DNA of 27,635 nt from an uncultured Lachnospiraceae bacterium (GTDB lineage Bacteria; Bacillota; Clostridia; Lachnospirales; Lachnospiraceae): NCBI GenBank assembly GCA_910588775.1, contig CAJURH010000030.1, positions 1-27,635 on the forward strand, given 5' to 3'. Each line of letters begins with the position of its first letter. The first letter of the stretch is position 1. The notes beneath the pieces were generated by a model. That model was not told the origin of the DNA and did no database searches. It saw only the letters and a list, made by a program, of their open reading frames with translations. The position numbers were made by a program, and so were the translations under genes. Shown in pieces: positions 1-6,169 of the stretch.

Positions 1-51
1 AGCGCGCGGCTGTTAACCGCGTTGTCGTAGGTTCGAGTCCTACTCGGGGAG
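1..51 (+). tRNA. tRNA-Asn (GTT), 3' part, truncated by window edge
   Basis: The anticodon stem pairs 5-9 with 17-21 around the seven-base loop CTGTTAA (10-16), which places anticodon GTT at 12-14. A short variable loop (22-26) follows. The T arm pairs 27-31 with 39-43 around TTCGAGT. The 3' acceptor strand is 44-50 and the discriminator base is G51, as usual for Asn. CCA is not encoded (CTT follows). The 5' acceptor strand and D arm lie outside the window. Confidence 0.93.
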
Positions 52-118
52 CTTAATATAGGCTGTCTGCTTTTATGAAAAAGTGGATGGCTTATTTGTT
101 TATTAAAGGTAATTTTAC

Positions 119-146
119 TTTACAATATCTGAAAAAAGCGTATAAT
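119..146 (+). promoter_or_regulatory. Sigma-A promoter of the Hpt gene
   Basis: The -35 box TTTACA (119-124) and a perfect -10 box TATAAT (141-146) are separated by 16 bp. The predicted start of transcription is near 153, about 75 bases before the Hpt start codon. The gene can therefore be transcribed independently of the upstream tRNA. Confidence 0.75.
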
Positions 147-227
147 CAAGGGTAAGGGATATAAGAGATAGAGGATATAGGTAGATCAATAGGAAAAGTA
201 GGTTGATTGCCGGAAAGGGACAAATTT

Positions 228-578
228 ATGGATTTGAAAAGTTTCTATGATAACGTTGGCGGGGATTATGATGTAATGATGGGCAGAATGGGCAACAAAG
301 AAGAACGGATCGTAAAATTTCTGAATAAATTCACGAAGGATCCCAGTTTTGAAAATCTGAGGGAAGCGCTATCTGCTGGAAATGCGGAAGAAGCATTCCG
401 GGCAGCGCATACTATTAAAGGTGTGGCTTTGAATTTGGAACTTATGGATCTGCAGGAATCGAGTGGGCGATTAACGGATATATTAAGAGATGGAGAGGTT
501 CCCGATGATGCCCATGAAATTTTCAAACAGGTAGAAGTGGATTATCAGAAAGCAACCGACTGCATTTCTCAACTGTAG
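228..578 (+). CDS. Orphan Hpt (histidine phosphotransfer) domain protein
   Basis: This 116-residue protein is essentially one Hpt domain, a four-helix bundle that relays phosphate between receiver domains in multistep phosphorelays. The diagnostic motif AAHTIKGVALNL holds the phospho-accepting histidine (His61), followed by the usual Lys-Gly. No signal peptide or membrane segment is seen, so it should be cytoplasmic. I start it at ATG 228 because GGAAAGGGA lies about 8 bases upstream; a TTG at 207 in the same frame would add seven residues but is less well placed. No kinase or response regulator is near, so its partners must be encoded elsewhere. It has its own promoter, and no clear terminator follows it. 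The family call is firm; the pathway is unknown. Confidence 0.88.
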   Translation: MDLKSFYDNVGGDYDVMMGRMGNKEERIVKFLNKFTKDPSFENLREALSAGNAEEAFRAAHTIKGVALNLELMDLQESSGRLTDILRDGEVPDDAHEIFKQVEVDYQKATDCISQL

Positions 579-678
579 AAACATGTTGTATGAATAAATA
601 TTGGGATAATGTAAAATACTGGGATTAATGAACTGTAAGAGACAGTCCTTAGAATATCAGTAGAAAAAAGAGCGGGGG

Positions 679-783
679 ATGTTTGAAAGTATGGATATAC
701 CGAATCCAATAGGGGGAATGCTTCCTGACATCCTTACGCTATTTTTTTGTAATATCGGATTTGCTAAGTTAGGACGGGATTAA
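679..783 (+). CDS. Possible 34-aa small ORF upstream of the sugar transferase (doubtful)
   Basis: An ATG directly after AGCGGGGG opens a 34-codon frame ending at TAA 781-783, two bases before the TTG of the next gene. The product has a hydrophobic middle (LPDILTLFFCNIGF). The purine run lies too close to ATG 679; a second in-frame ATG at 691 would be about 12 bases from it. It could be a leader peptide or chance. I recognise no family. Confidence 0.15.
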   Translation: MFESMDIPNPIGGMLPDILTLFFCNIGFAKLGRD

Positions 784-785
784 AG

Positions 786-2165
786 TTGAGAAGACGAGAA
801 TACTTTAGAAGAATTGTCATGTTTGTTCTGGCGTCCCTGGTGATTTTGGCGCAGGCGGCTATGTTTGCGGCAGTGTGGTATCTATATTATCGGGGGAAGA
901 TTTTTGAGCCTTTCTGGAACAAAGGTAACTGGGTTCTGATTGCCATGTATGCGTTGCTCTTAATCCTTTTTTCCAGATTGTTTGGTGGGCTCCGCGTTGG
1001 ATATCTGAAGCGTATGGATGACATATATTCTCTGGCTCTGGCGGGAATTTGTTCCAACGTGGTGATTTATCTGCAGATTACCCTGATCAACCGTTGGTTT
1101 CTTTCTCCAGCTCCTATACTGATTATGACATTGGCGCAGTTCGTTGTGATTGTGATATGGACCTTTGGTTCCCGCTATCTGTTCAACCATTTATATGGGG
1201 CCAGAAAGATGCTGGTAATCTATGGGGAGCGCAAGCCGGATCAGTTGATTAAGAAAATGGAGTCCAGAAAAGATAAGTACAACATCGGTGGGAAAGTGCA
1301 CATCGACGCGGGAGAAAAGCAGATTTACAAAATGATGAGAGAATATGAAGCTGTCATTATCTGGGATCTTCCCTCACAGATTCGCAACAGGTATCTGAAA
1401 TATTGTTTTGCCCATTCCATTCGGTGTTATATAACCCCCAAAATATCCGATGTCATACTCACCGGCACAGATAGGATTCATTTGTTTGACACGCCGCTTC
1501 TGGTGGCCAGGAATATTGGGCTGAATGCGGAGCAGTTGGTAGTAAAAAGGATTATGGATATGGTAGTCTCGCTGATTGGCATTGTGGTTTCCTCGCCGAT
1601 TATGATTCTGTGCGCCATCGCCGTGAAATTATGCGACAAAGGTCCGGTATTTTACCGACAGGAACGGTTGACCCAAAATGGGAAATCTTTTCGGATTTTC
1701 AAATTCCGCAGTATGTATGTGAATTCCGAGGCGAACGGCGCAAGGCTTGCTTCCAAGCATGATGACCGAATCACTCCAGTAGGACGAGCGCTGCGCAATC
1801 TGCATTTTGATGAACTTCCTCAGCTTTTTAATGTTTTGGTAGGAGATATGTCCCTGGTGGGGCCGCGTCCAGAGCGCAAAGAGCTTATGAAGGAATACCA
1901 GCGGGAGATACCGGAATTTTATTATCGCTTGAAAGTGAAGGCAGGTCTTACCGGGTACGCCCAGGTTTATGGCAAATACAACACTACGCCTTACGACAAA
2001 CTGAAGCTGGATTTGTTTTATATTGAGAATTATTCTATATTTATGGACATTAAATTAATGTTTCTCACATTCAGGATATTATTCCAGAAAGAGACTTCGG
2101 AAGGTGTAGAGGACAAGCAGACCAATGCTCTTTTGAACTCGGCAGGGGAGGATGAGGATAAATGA
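786..2165 (+). CDS. Polyprenyl glycosylphosphotransferase (initiating sugar-1-phosphate transferase)
   Basis: This 459-aa membrane protein should transfer a sugar-1-phosphate from a nucleotide sugar to undecaprenyl phosphate, the first membrane step of a surface polysaccharide or teichoic-acid-like chain. The N-terminus has several hydrophobic segments (about residues 8-125). A soluble middle domain follows, then the catalytic bacterial sugar transferase domain from about residue 255. Its hallmarks are visible: FYRQERLTQNG, FRIFKFRSM, DELPQLFNVLVGDMSLVGPR and AGLTGYAQVYG. The length is normal for the long WbaP/CpsE-like class. The start is TTG 786, with AGGACGGG about 7 bases upstream. It heads the polymer operon, and its stop overlaps the next start (ATGA). 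The exact sugar (glucose, galactose, GlcNAc or another) cannot be read from the sequence. Confidence 0.9.
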   Translation: MRRREYFRRIVMFVLASLVILAQAAMFAAVWYLYYRGKIFEPFWNKGNWVLIAMYALLLILFSRLFGGLRVGYLKRMDDIYSLALAGICSNVVIYLQITLINRWFLSPAPILIMTLAQFVVIVIWTFGSRYLFNHLYGARKMLVIYGERKPDQLIKKMESRKDKYNIGGKVHIDAGEKQIYKMMREYEAVIIWDLPSQIRNRYLKYCFAHSIRCYITPKISDVILTGTDRIHLFDTPLLVARNIGLNAEQLVVKRIMDMVVSLIGIVVSSPIMILCAIAVKLCDKGPVFYRQERLTQNGKSFRIFKFRSMYVNSEANGARLASKHDDRITPVGRALRNLHFDELPQLFNVLVGDMSLVGPRPERKELMKEYQREIPEFYYRLKVKAGLTGYAQVYGKYNTTPYDKLKLDLFYIENYSIFMDIKLMFLTFRILFQKETSEGVEDKQTNALLNSAGEDEDK

Positions 2166-2905
2166 ATGGCCCTTTGATTTCTGTAATCATGCCTGCATAT
2201 AATTGTGGAAAATATATCCGGCAAGCGGTGGATTCTGTATATAGCCAGCAGGTTCCGCTGGAATTAATCGTGGTGGACGATTGTTCCAGCGATGATACTG
2301 GCAGCCAATTAGAAAGTTACCGGCAGAGGCCGGATTTTTATTATATAAGAAATGAAAAGAACCAGGGCGTGGCCGCTTCCAGGAACCGGGGCGTTTCCAT
2401 GGCGAAGGGCAGGTACGTGGCGTTTCTGGATTCGGACGACTGGTGGGAACAGGGAAAGTTACAAGAGCAGTTGCGGGTGATGGAGCAAAATGGTGCGGTG
2501 TTGTGTTCTACGGGCAGAGAATTGATGGATGCAGACGGCCACAGCATGGGGAAATATATCGGCGTGAAAGAGCGAATCACTTACAGGGATTTGTTAGCCC
2601 ATAACAGCATCAACTGTTCATCGGCGCTCTTAAGGACCCAGGTGGCCAGGGAATTTCCCATGTGCCATGATCATAGCCACGAAGATTATATTACCTGGTT
2701 AAAGGTTCTTCGGAAATATGGCTGGGCCAGTGGCATTGATAAACCTTATTTAAAATACCGCATCAGCGAAGGCGGAAAATCCAGAGATAAATGGAAGTCA
2801 GCAAAGATGACTTTTCAAGTATACCGCCATATGGGGTACAGTGTGCCCAAAAGCTGCTTGTTTTTTATTTCTTATGCTGCTCACGGAATATATAAATATA
2901 GATGA
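2162..2905 (+). CDS. Family 2 glycosyltransferase
   Basis: This 247-aa protein has a classical GT-A fold start (ISVIMPAYNCGKYIRQAVDS), the nucleotide-binding stretch ELIVVDDCSSDDT, and a metal-binding DxD-type motif FLDSDDW (residues 88-94). No membrane anchor is evident, so it should act at the cytoplasmic face on the lipid-linked acceptor. It probably adds the second sugar after the initiating transferase, to which it is translationally coupled by a 4-base ATGA overlap. The donor and linkage are not predictable. It is somewhat short but complete for a single-domain GT2. Confidence 0.88.
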   Translation: MNGPLISVIMPAYNCGKYIRQAVDSVYSQQVPLELIVVDDCSSDDTGSQLESYRQRPDFYYIRNEKNQGVAASRNRGVSMAKGRYVAFLDSDDWWEQGKLQEQLRVMEQNGAVLCSTGRELMDADGHSMGKYIGVKERITYRDLLAHNSINCSSALLRTQVAREFPMCHDHSHEDYITWLKVLRKYGWASGIDKPYLKYRISEGGKSRDKWKSAKMTFQVYRHMGYSVPKSCLFFISYAAHGIYKYR

Positions 2906-2921
2906 ATTATGTATTAAAATT

Positions 2922-4100
2922 ATGAATAACAAATTAAATACTTTTCTACAGGCGCAGGGACTGAAAATACTTTCGGCTTCCAGAATAAGGCGGGACCAGT
3001 GGGTGTTTTCATCCACGGAAAATAGGCATTTCGATTCGAATTCCCGTTATCTGTTTCAATATGTCTATGCATATATGCCAGAGATTCATCCGGTGTATGT
3101 GATGAATGACGAAAAGAAGAGGGAAAAACTTCAGATAGAATATCCGAGGGCAGAGATTGTAGACGCCAACACCCTTGCCGGAATCCGCACTGTCTTAGAG
3201 TCTGGCGCCTGGTTCACATCCGCTGGGCTGCCAGTTTACGGCGCTGGGTTGGCCAAAGGGCGAGTGATTGTGAATCTCTGGCATGGCGTGCCTCTGAAGA
3301 AAATTGTCCTGGCTGAGAAGCGGGGACATTTGTTGTATCGTATAATTTTCCATTTGATATTTTCACGGAATTACACTTGGGTTCTGACCACATCTTCCCG
3401 ATTGATTCCCATCATGCAGGAGAGCTTTGGAGTAAAGCGGGAACAGGTGAAAGTATGGGGACAGCCGAGAAACGACTGTCTGTTTCGCAGTCGGAAGGCG
3501 CAGGAAGCGCTGGGCGGAATTTACCCGGATTTGCCCCCATTTACCAAGGCTGTTTTATACGCGCCCACACACCGGGAAAACAATCCGGTCAAACTCTTTC
3601 CTTTTGACGATTTTAATCGGCAGGAGTTGGAGGAATTTCTTGGGCGGGAAGGCATTCTGCTTTTTATCCGAACGCATTTGTACACGTTGGGAAACGCCCA
3701 GTGGTCAGAGGATGGTTTTGCAGGAGCGTCCAGGGTTTTCTGGCTCAATGAGGACCGGGTGGAAGACGTGATGGAAGTATTGGATGCATTTGATTTGCTG
3801 ATTACCGATTATTCCAGTATTTACATTGATTTCTTATTGACTGGAAAGCCAATGCTGTTTCTTCCTTATGATAAGGAGGCGTATCTGGCGGATAGGGGGC
3901 TGAACTTTCCTTATGACAAGTTCACGCCAGGGCCGAAGTCGGACACATTTGAAAAATTTTGCAAGCAGATGAGAGAATTGCTGGAAGGTGAAGACGAATA
4001 TGGCGAAGAGCGCAGACGGGCCAATCAGTTTTTCAATGAGATTCAGAAGCCCTGTTGTGAGGAAATCTGCGCCCGGGTGCAGGAGCGCCTTTGGCAGTGA
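2922..4100 (+). CDS. CDP-glycerol glycerophosphotransferase, TagB/TagF family, single domain
   Basis: This 392-aa protein belongs to the teichoic acid glycerophosphotransferase family (Glyphos_transf), which moves glycerol phosphate from CDP-glycerol to a lipid-linked acceptor. Motifs in order are NLWHGVPLKK (with the conserved His121), VWGQPRNDCLF, LYAPTHREN, FIRTHLY and LLITDYSSIYIDF. At this length without a fused glycosyltransferase it resembles a primer or TagB-like enzyme more than a long polymerase. That role is inference. I start at ATG 2922. The frame is open back to a GTG at 2841 inside the previous gene, but homologous sequence appears to begin at NKLNTFLQAQG. No good ribosome site precedes 2922, so translation may depend on coupling to the GT2 gene that ends 16 bases before. 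Confidence 0.87.
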   Translation: MNNKLNTFLQAQGLKILSASRIRRDQWVFSSTENRHFDSNSRYLFQYVYAYMPEIHPVYVMNDEKKREKLQIEYPRAEIVDANTLAGIRTVLESGAWFTSAGLPVYGAGLAKGRVIVNLWHGVPLKKIVLAEKRGHLLYRIIFHLIFSRNYTWVLTTSSRLIPIMQESFGVKREQVKVWGQPRNDCLFRSRKAQEALGGIYPDLPPFTKAVLYAPTHRENNPVKLFPFDDFNRQELEEFLGREGILLFIRTHLYTLGNAQWSEDGFAGASRVFWLNEDRVEDVMEVLDAFDLLITDYSSIYIDFLLTGKPMLFLPYDKEAYLADRGLNFPYDKFTPGPKSDTFEKFCKQMRELLEGEDEYGEERRRANQFFNEIQKPCCEEICARVQERLWQ

Positions 4101-4104
4101 AGTG

Positions 4105-4133
4105 TTGAATTATATTCTATTTTGTGCTATGAT
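4105..4133 (+). promoter_or_regulatory. Internal sigma-A promoter for the exporter genes
   Basis: TTGAAT (4105-4110) and TATGAT (4128-4133) are separated by exactly 17 bp. They sit immediately after the stop of the glycerophosphotransferase gene. The predicted start near 4140 gives a leader of about 70 bases before the permease gene. This would allow the exporter and CDP-glycerol supply to be expressed separately from the first three genes. Confidence 0.7.
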
Positions 4134-4150
4134 TTGACAAGCATGTAGGT

Positions 4151-4181
4151 TCGCCGCGGCATATTCAGAAAAGTGCGGCGA
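4151..4181 (+). promoter_or_regulatory. Leader hairpin in the exporter mRNA
   Basis: A perfect 7-bp GC-rich stem, TCGCCGC (4151-4157) with GCGGCGA (4175-4181), closes a 17-base loop in the 5' leader between the promoter and the ribosome site. No U tract follows, so it does not look like a simple terminator. It may protect the mRNA end or bind a regulator; function is unknown. Confidence 0.5.
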
Positions 4182-4209
4182 GCTGTGTTGGCATCGGAGG
4201 AAGAATAGA

Positions 4210-4989
4210 ATGAAGTTTGTAAATGATTTGAAGAGATACTGGGATTATACCAGGCAGTCGGCGAAAGCGGAGCTGAAGTCTGAAGTGGCCAGCTCTTATC
4301 TGAACTGGCTGTGGTGGATTCTGGACCCGTTGCTTTTTATGATGGTATACACGTTTATCGCGCAAGTTGTCTTTAGCAGCAGGGAGCAGTTTTTTCCTAT
4401 TTTTGTCTTTATTGGTCTGACCATGTGGAGTTTCTTTAATAAGATTGTAATCGGCAGTGTGAAGATTGTAAGGAGTAACAGCGCCATTGTGTCAAAAGTG
4501 TATGTGCCAAAGTATATTCTGGTCGTTCAGAAAATGCTGGTAAATGGCTTCAAGATGGCCATATCCTTTATTTTGGTCTTTGTATTGATGCTGATTTTTA
4601 GAGTGCCGATTACCTGGAACATTCTGTATATCATTCCGATTGTGCTGATTTTGTTGGTCATCACTTTCGGCGTCAGCAATTTAATGCTTCATTTTGGTGT
4701 GTTCGTGGAGGATTTACGCAATGTAATGACAGTGGTTTTGAAGCTGATGTTCTATATGTCCGGAATTTTCTATTCAATTACAAACCGGGTGCCGGCGCCT
4801 TACAATGAATGGATGATGCAGCTTAACCCGATGGCCTTTTTGCTCACTTCGGCCAGGGGGTGCATGCTCTACAACCAGGCGCCGAGCGTGAAGCTGTTGC
4901 TTTTCTGGGGGGCGTTCGGACTGTTCGTGTCCTTTGTATCTGTGAAAATACTGTATAAATATGAAAATAGTTATGTAAAGGTGATATAA
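4210..4989 (+). CDS. tagG: ABC-2 type polysaccharide/teichoic acid exporter permease, TagG-like
   Basis: This 259-aa protein has six hydrophobic segments and the amphipathic N-terminus typical of ABC-2 polysaccharide exporters (TagG, Wzm, RfbA type). Recognisable features include LNWLWWILDPLLFMMVYTF in the first membrane segment, the cytoplasmic loop VPKYILVVQKM, and the late re-entrant region MFYMSGIFYSI followed by NPMAFLLTSARGCML. It forms the membrane channel that moves the completed lipid-linked polymer outward. The ATPase gene follows after one base. ATG 4210 has CGGAGGAAG about 6 bases upstream. It is the first gene after the internal promoter and leader hairpin. Confidence 0.92.
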   Translation: MKFVNDLKRYWDYTRQSAKAELKSEVASSYLNWLWWILDPLLFMMVYTFIAQVVFSSREQFFPIFVFIGLTMWSFFNKIVIGSVKIVRSNSAIVSKVYVPKYILVVQKMLVNGFKMAISFILVFVLMLIFRVPITWNILYIIPIVLILLVITFGVSNLMLHFGVFVEDLRNVMTVVLKLMFYMSGIFYSITNRVPAPYNEWMMQLNPMAFLLTSARGCMLYNQAPSVKLLLFWGAFGLFVSFVSVKILYKYENSYVKVI

Positions 4990-4990
4990 G

Positions 4991-5725
4991 ATGGAAAACC
5001 GGGAAATTGCCCTGGATGTGAAAGATTTGAGAATCAGTTACCGCTGCTTGAAATCCTTTTCGATTAAGAGAAGTTTATTTCAGCTTAAGAAATCCAAAGT
5101 GGAAGTATACGAAGCTGTCCGCGGGGTTAGCTTCCAGGTTCCTAAAGGGGAGATTCTGGGAATGGTGGGAAGAAATGGCAGCGGAAAGTCCACCATGCTC
5201 CGCGCCATTGCGGGGATCTTCTCCCCGGACAGTGGAACTATTGATCTGCACGGGCATAGCGTGTCGCTTCTGTCCATTGGCGTGGGTTTTCAGAAATCGC
5301 TGACAGGCAGAGAGAATATACTTCTGTCTGGCATGTTGCTGGGATTTACGGAGGAACAGGTCCGGGAGAAGATGGATGAGATTATTGAGTTTGCCGGGTT
5401 GGGAAAGTTTATCGACATGCCAGTGAAAACCTATTCCAGCGGCATGCATTCCAAACTGGCTTTTTCGATTACGGCGGTTCTGGAGTCGGATATTATGCTG
5501 ATTGATGAAGTGTTAAGCGTTGGGGATGTGCGATTTAAGAAAAAAAGCTATAAGAAAATGCAGCAGTTGATTTCCAATAAGGACCGGACGGTGGTAATTG
5601 TATCTCATAATTCAGAAACCCTCCGAAAACTCTGTACAAGCCTGATGTGGCTTCACGACGGTAAAGTCAAGATGCTGGGGGAGCCAGATGAAGTGTTGGA
5701 AGCATATGAGGAATTTATGAATTGA
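4991..5725 (+). CDS. tagH: ABC exporter ATPase, TagH/Wzt-like, short form
   Basis: This 244-aa ATPase powers the TagG-like permease. Walker A is GRNGSGKST (residues 60-68). The ABC signature is the YSSGMHSKLAFS variant typical of polysaccharide exporters rather than LSGGQ (about 148-159). Walker B is IMLIDEVLSV (about 168-177), and the switch histidine is in VVIVSHN. It ends soon after the nucleotide-binding domain, so it lacks the long C-terminal extension of Bacillus TagH and any obvious carbohydrate-binding domain of some Wzt proteins. It starts one base after the permease stop, with AAAGGTGA as the ribosome site. Confidence 0.93.
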   Translation: MENREIALDVKDLRISYRCLKSFSIKRSLFQLKKSKVEVYEAVRGVSFQVPKGEILGMVGRNGSGKSTMLRAIAGIFSPDSGTIDLHGHSVSLLSIGVGFQKSLTGRENILLSGMLLGFTEEQVREKMDEIIEFAGLGKFIDMPVKTYSSGMHSKLAFSITAVLESDIMLIDEVLSVGDVRFKKKSYKKMQQLISNKDRTVVIVSHNSETLRKLCTSLMWLHDGKVKMLGEPDEVLEAYEEFMN

Positions 5726-5736
5726 GGTGCAAAAGA

Positions 5737-6126
5737 ATGAAAAAAGTGATTACTTATGGAACATACGATCTGCTTCATTATGGACATGTAAATCTGCTTC
5801 AGCGGGCCAAAGAGCTGGGGGAATATCTGATTGTGGCGCTGTCCACAGATGAATTTAACTGGAACATGAAGCAGAAGAAATGCTATTTTCCCTATGAGGA
5901 GAGGAAGCGGCTGCTAGAGTCCATCCGCTACGTGGATTTGGTGATACCGGAGAACTGCTGGGAGCAGAAGATATCAGATGTAAAAGAGTTCAAAGTGGAC
6001 ACATTTGTCATCGGAGACGACTGGGAGGGGAAATTTGATTTCCTGAAGGAATATTGTGAGGTGGTTTACCTGCCCAGGACGCCGGAAATATCCACCACGC
6101 AGATTAAACAAGATTTGAAGAAATAA
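5737..6126 (+). CDS. tagD: Glycerol-3-phosphate cytidylyltransferase (CDP-glycerol synthase)
   Basis: This 129-aa protein makes CDP-glycerol from CTP and sn-glycerol-3-phosphate, the donor for every glycerophosphotransferase in this cluster. It has the nucleotidyltransferase start GTYDLLHYGH with the HxGH site (His14, His17), and the C-terminal family motif RTPEISTTQIKQ. The length is that of standard TagD. ATG 5737 is chosen because GAGGTG lies 7 bases upstream; an in-frame TTG at 5722 has no such site. It begins 11 bases after the ATPase stop. Its presence strongly supports glycerol phosphate as a polymer component. Confidence 0.95.
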   Translation: MKKVITYGTYDLLHYGHVNLLQRAKELGEYLIVALSTDEFNWNMKQKKCYFPYEERKRLLESIRYVDLVIPENCWEQKISDVKEFKVDTFVIGDDWEGKFDFLKEYCEVVYLPRTPEISTTQIKQDLKK

Positions 6127-6169
6127 TCCATTTGGGGAGATGGAGTAAGGGCTTTAAGGGGAGACATGC

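Noticed and set aside
1..60. tRNA-Asn 3' end as an integration (att) site for the polymer cluster
   Set aside because: I saw no second copy of the tRNA 3' end in the window and no integrase gene.
2841..2921. Earlier GTG start for the glycerophosphotransferase at 2922
   Set aside because: It would overlap the GT2 gene by 65 bases, and the added sequence does not look like family sequence.
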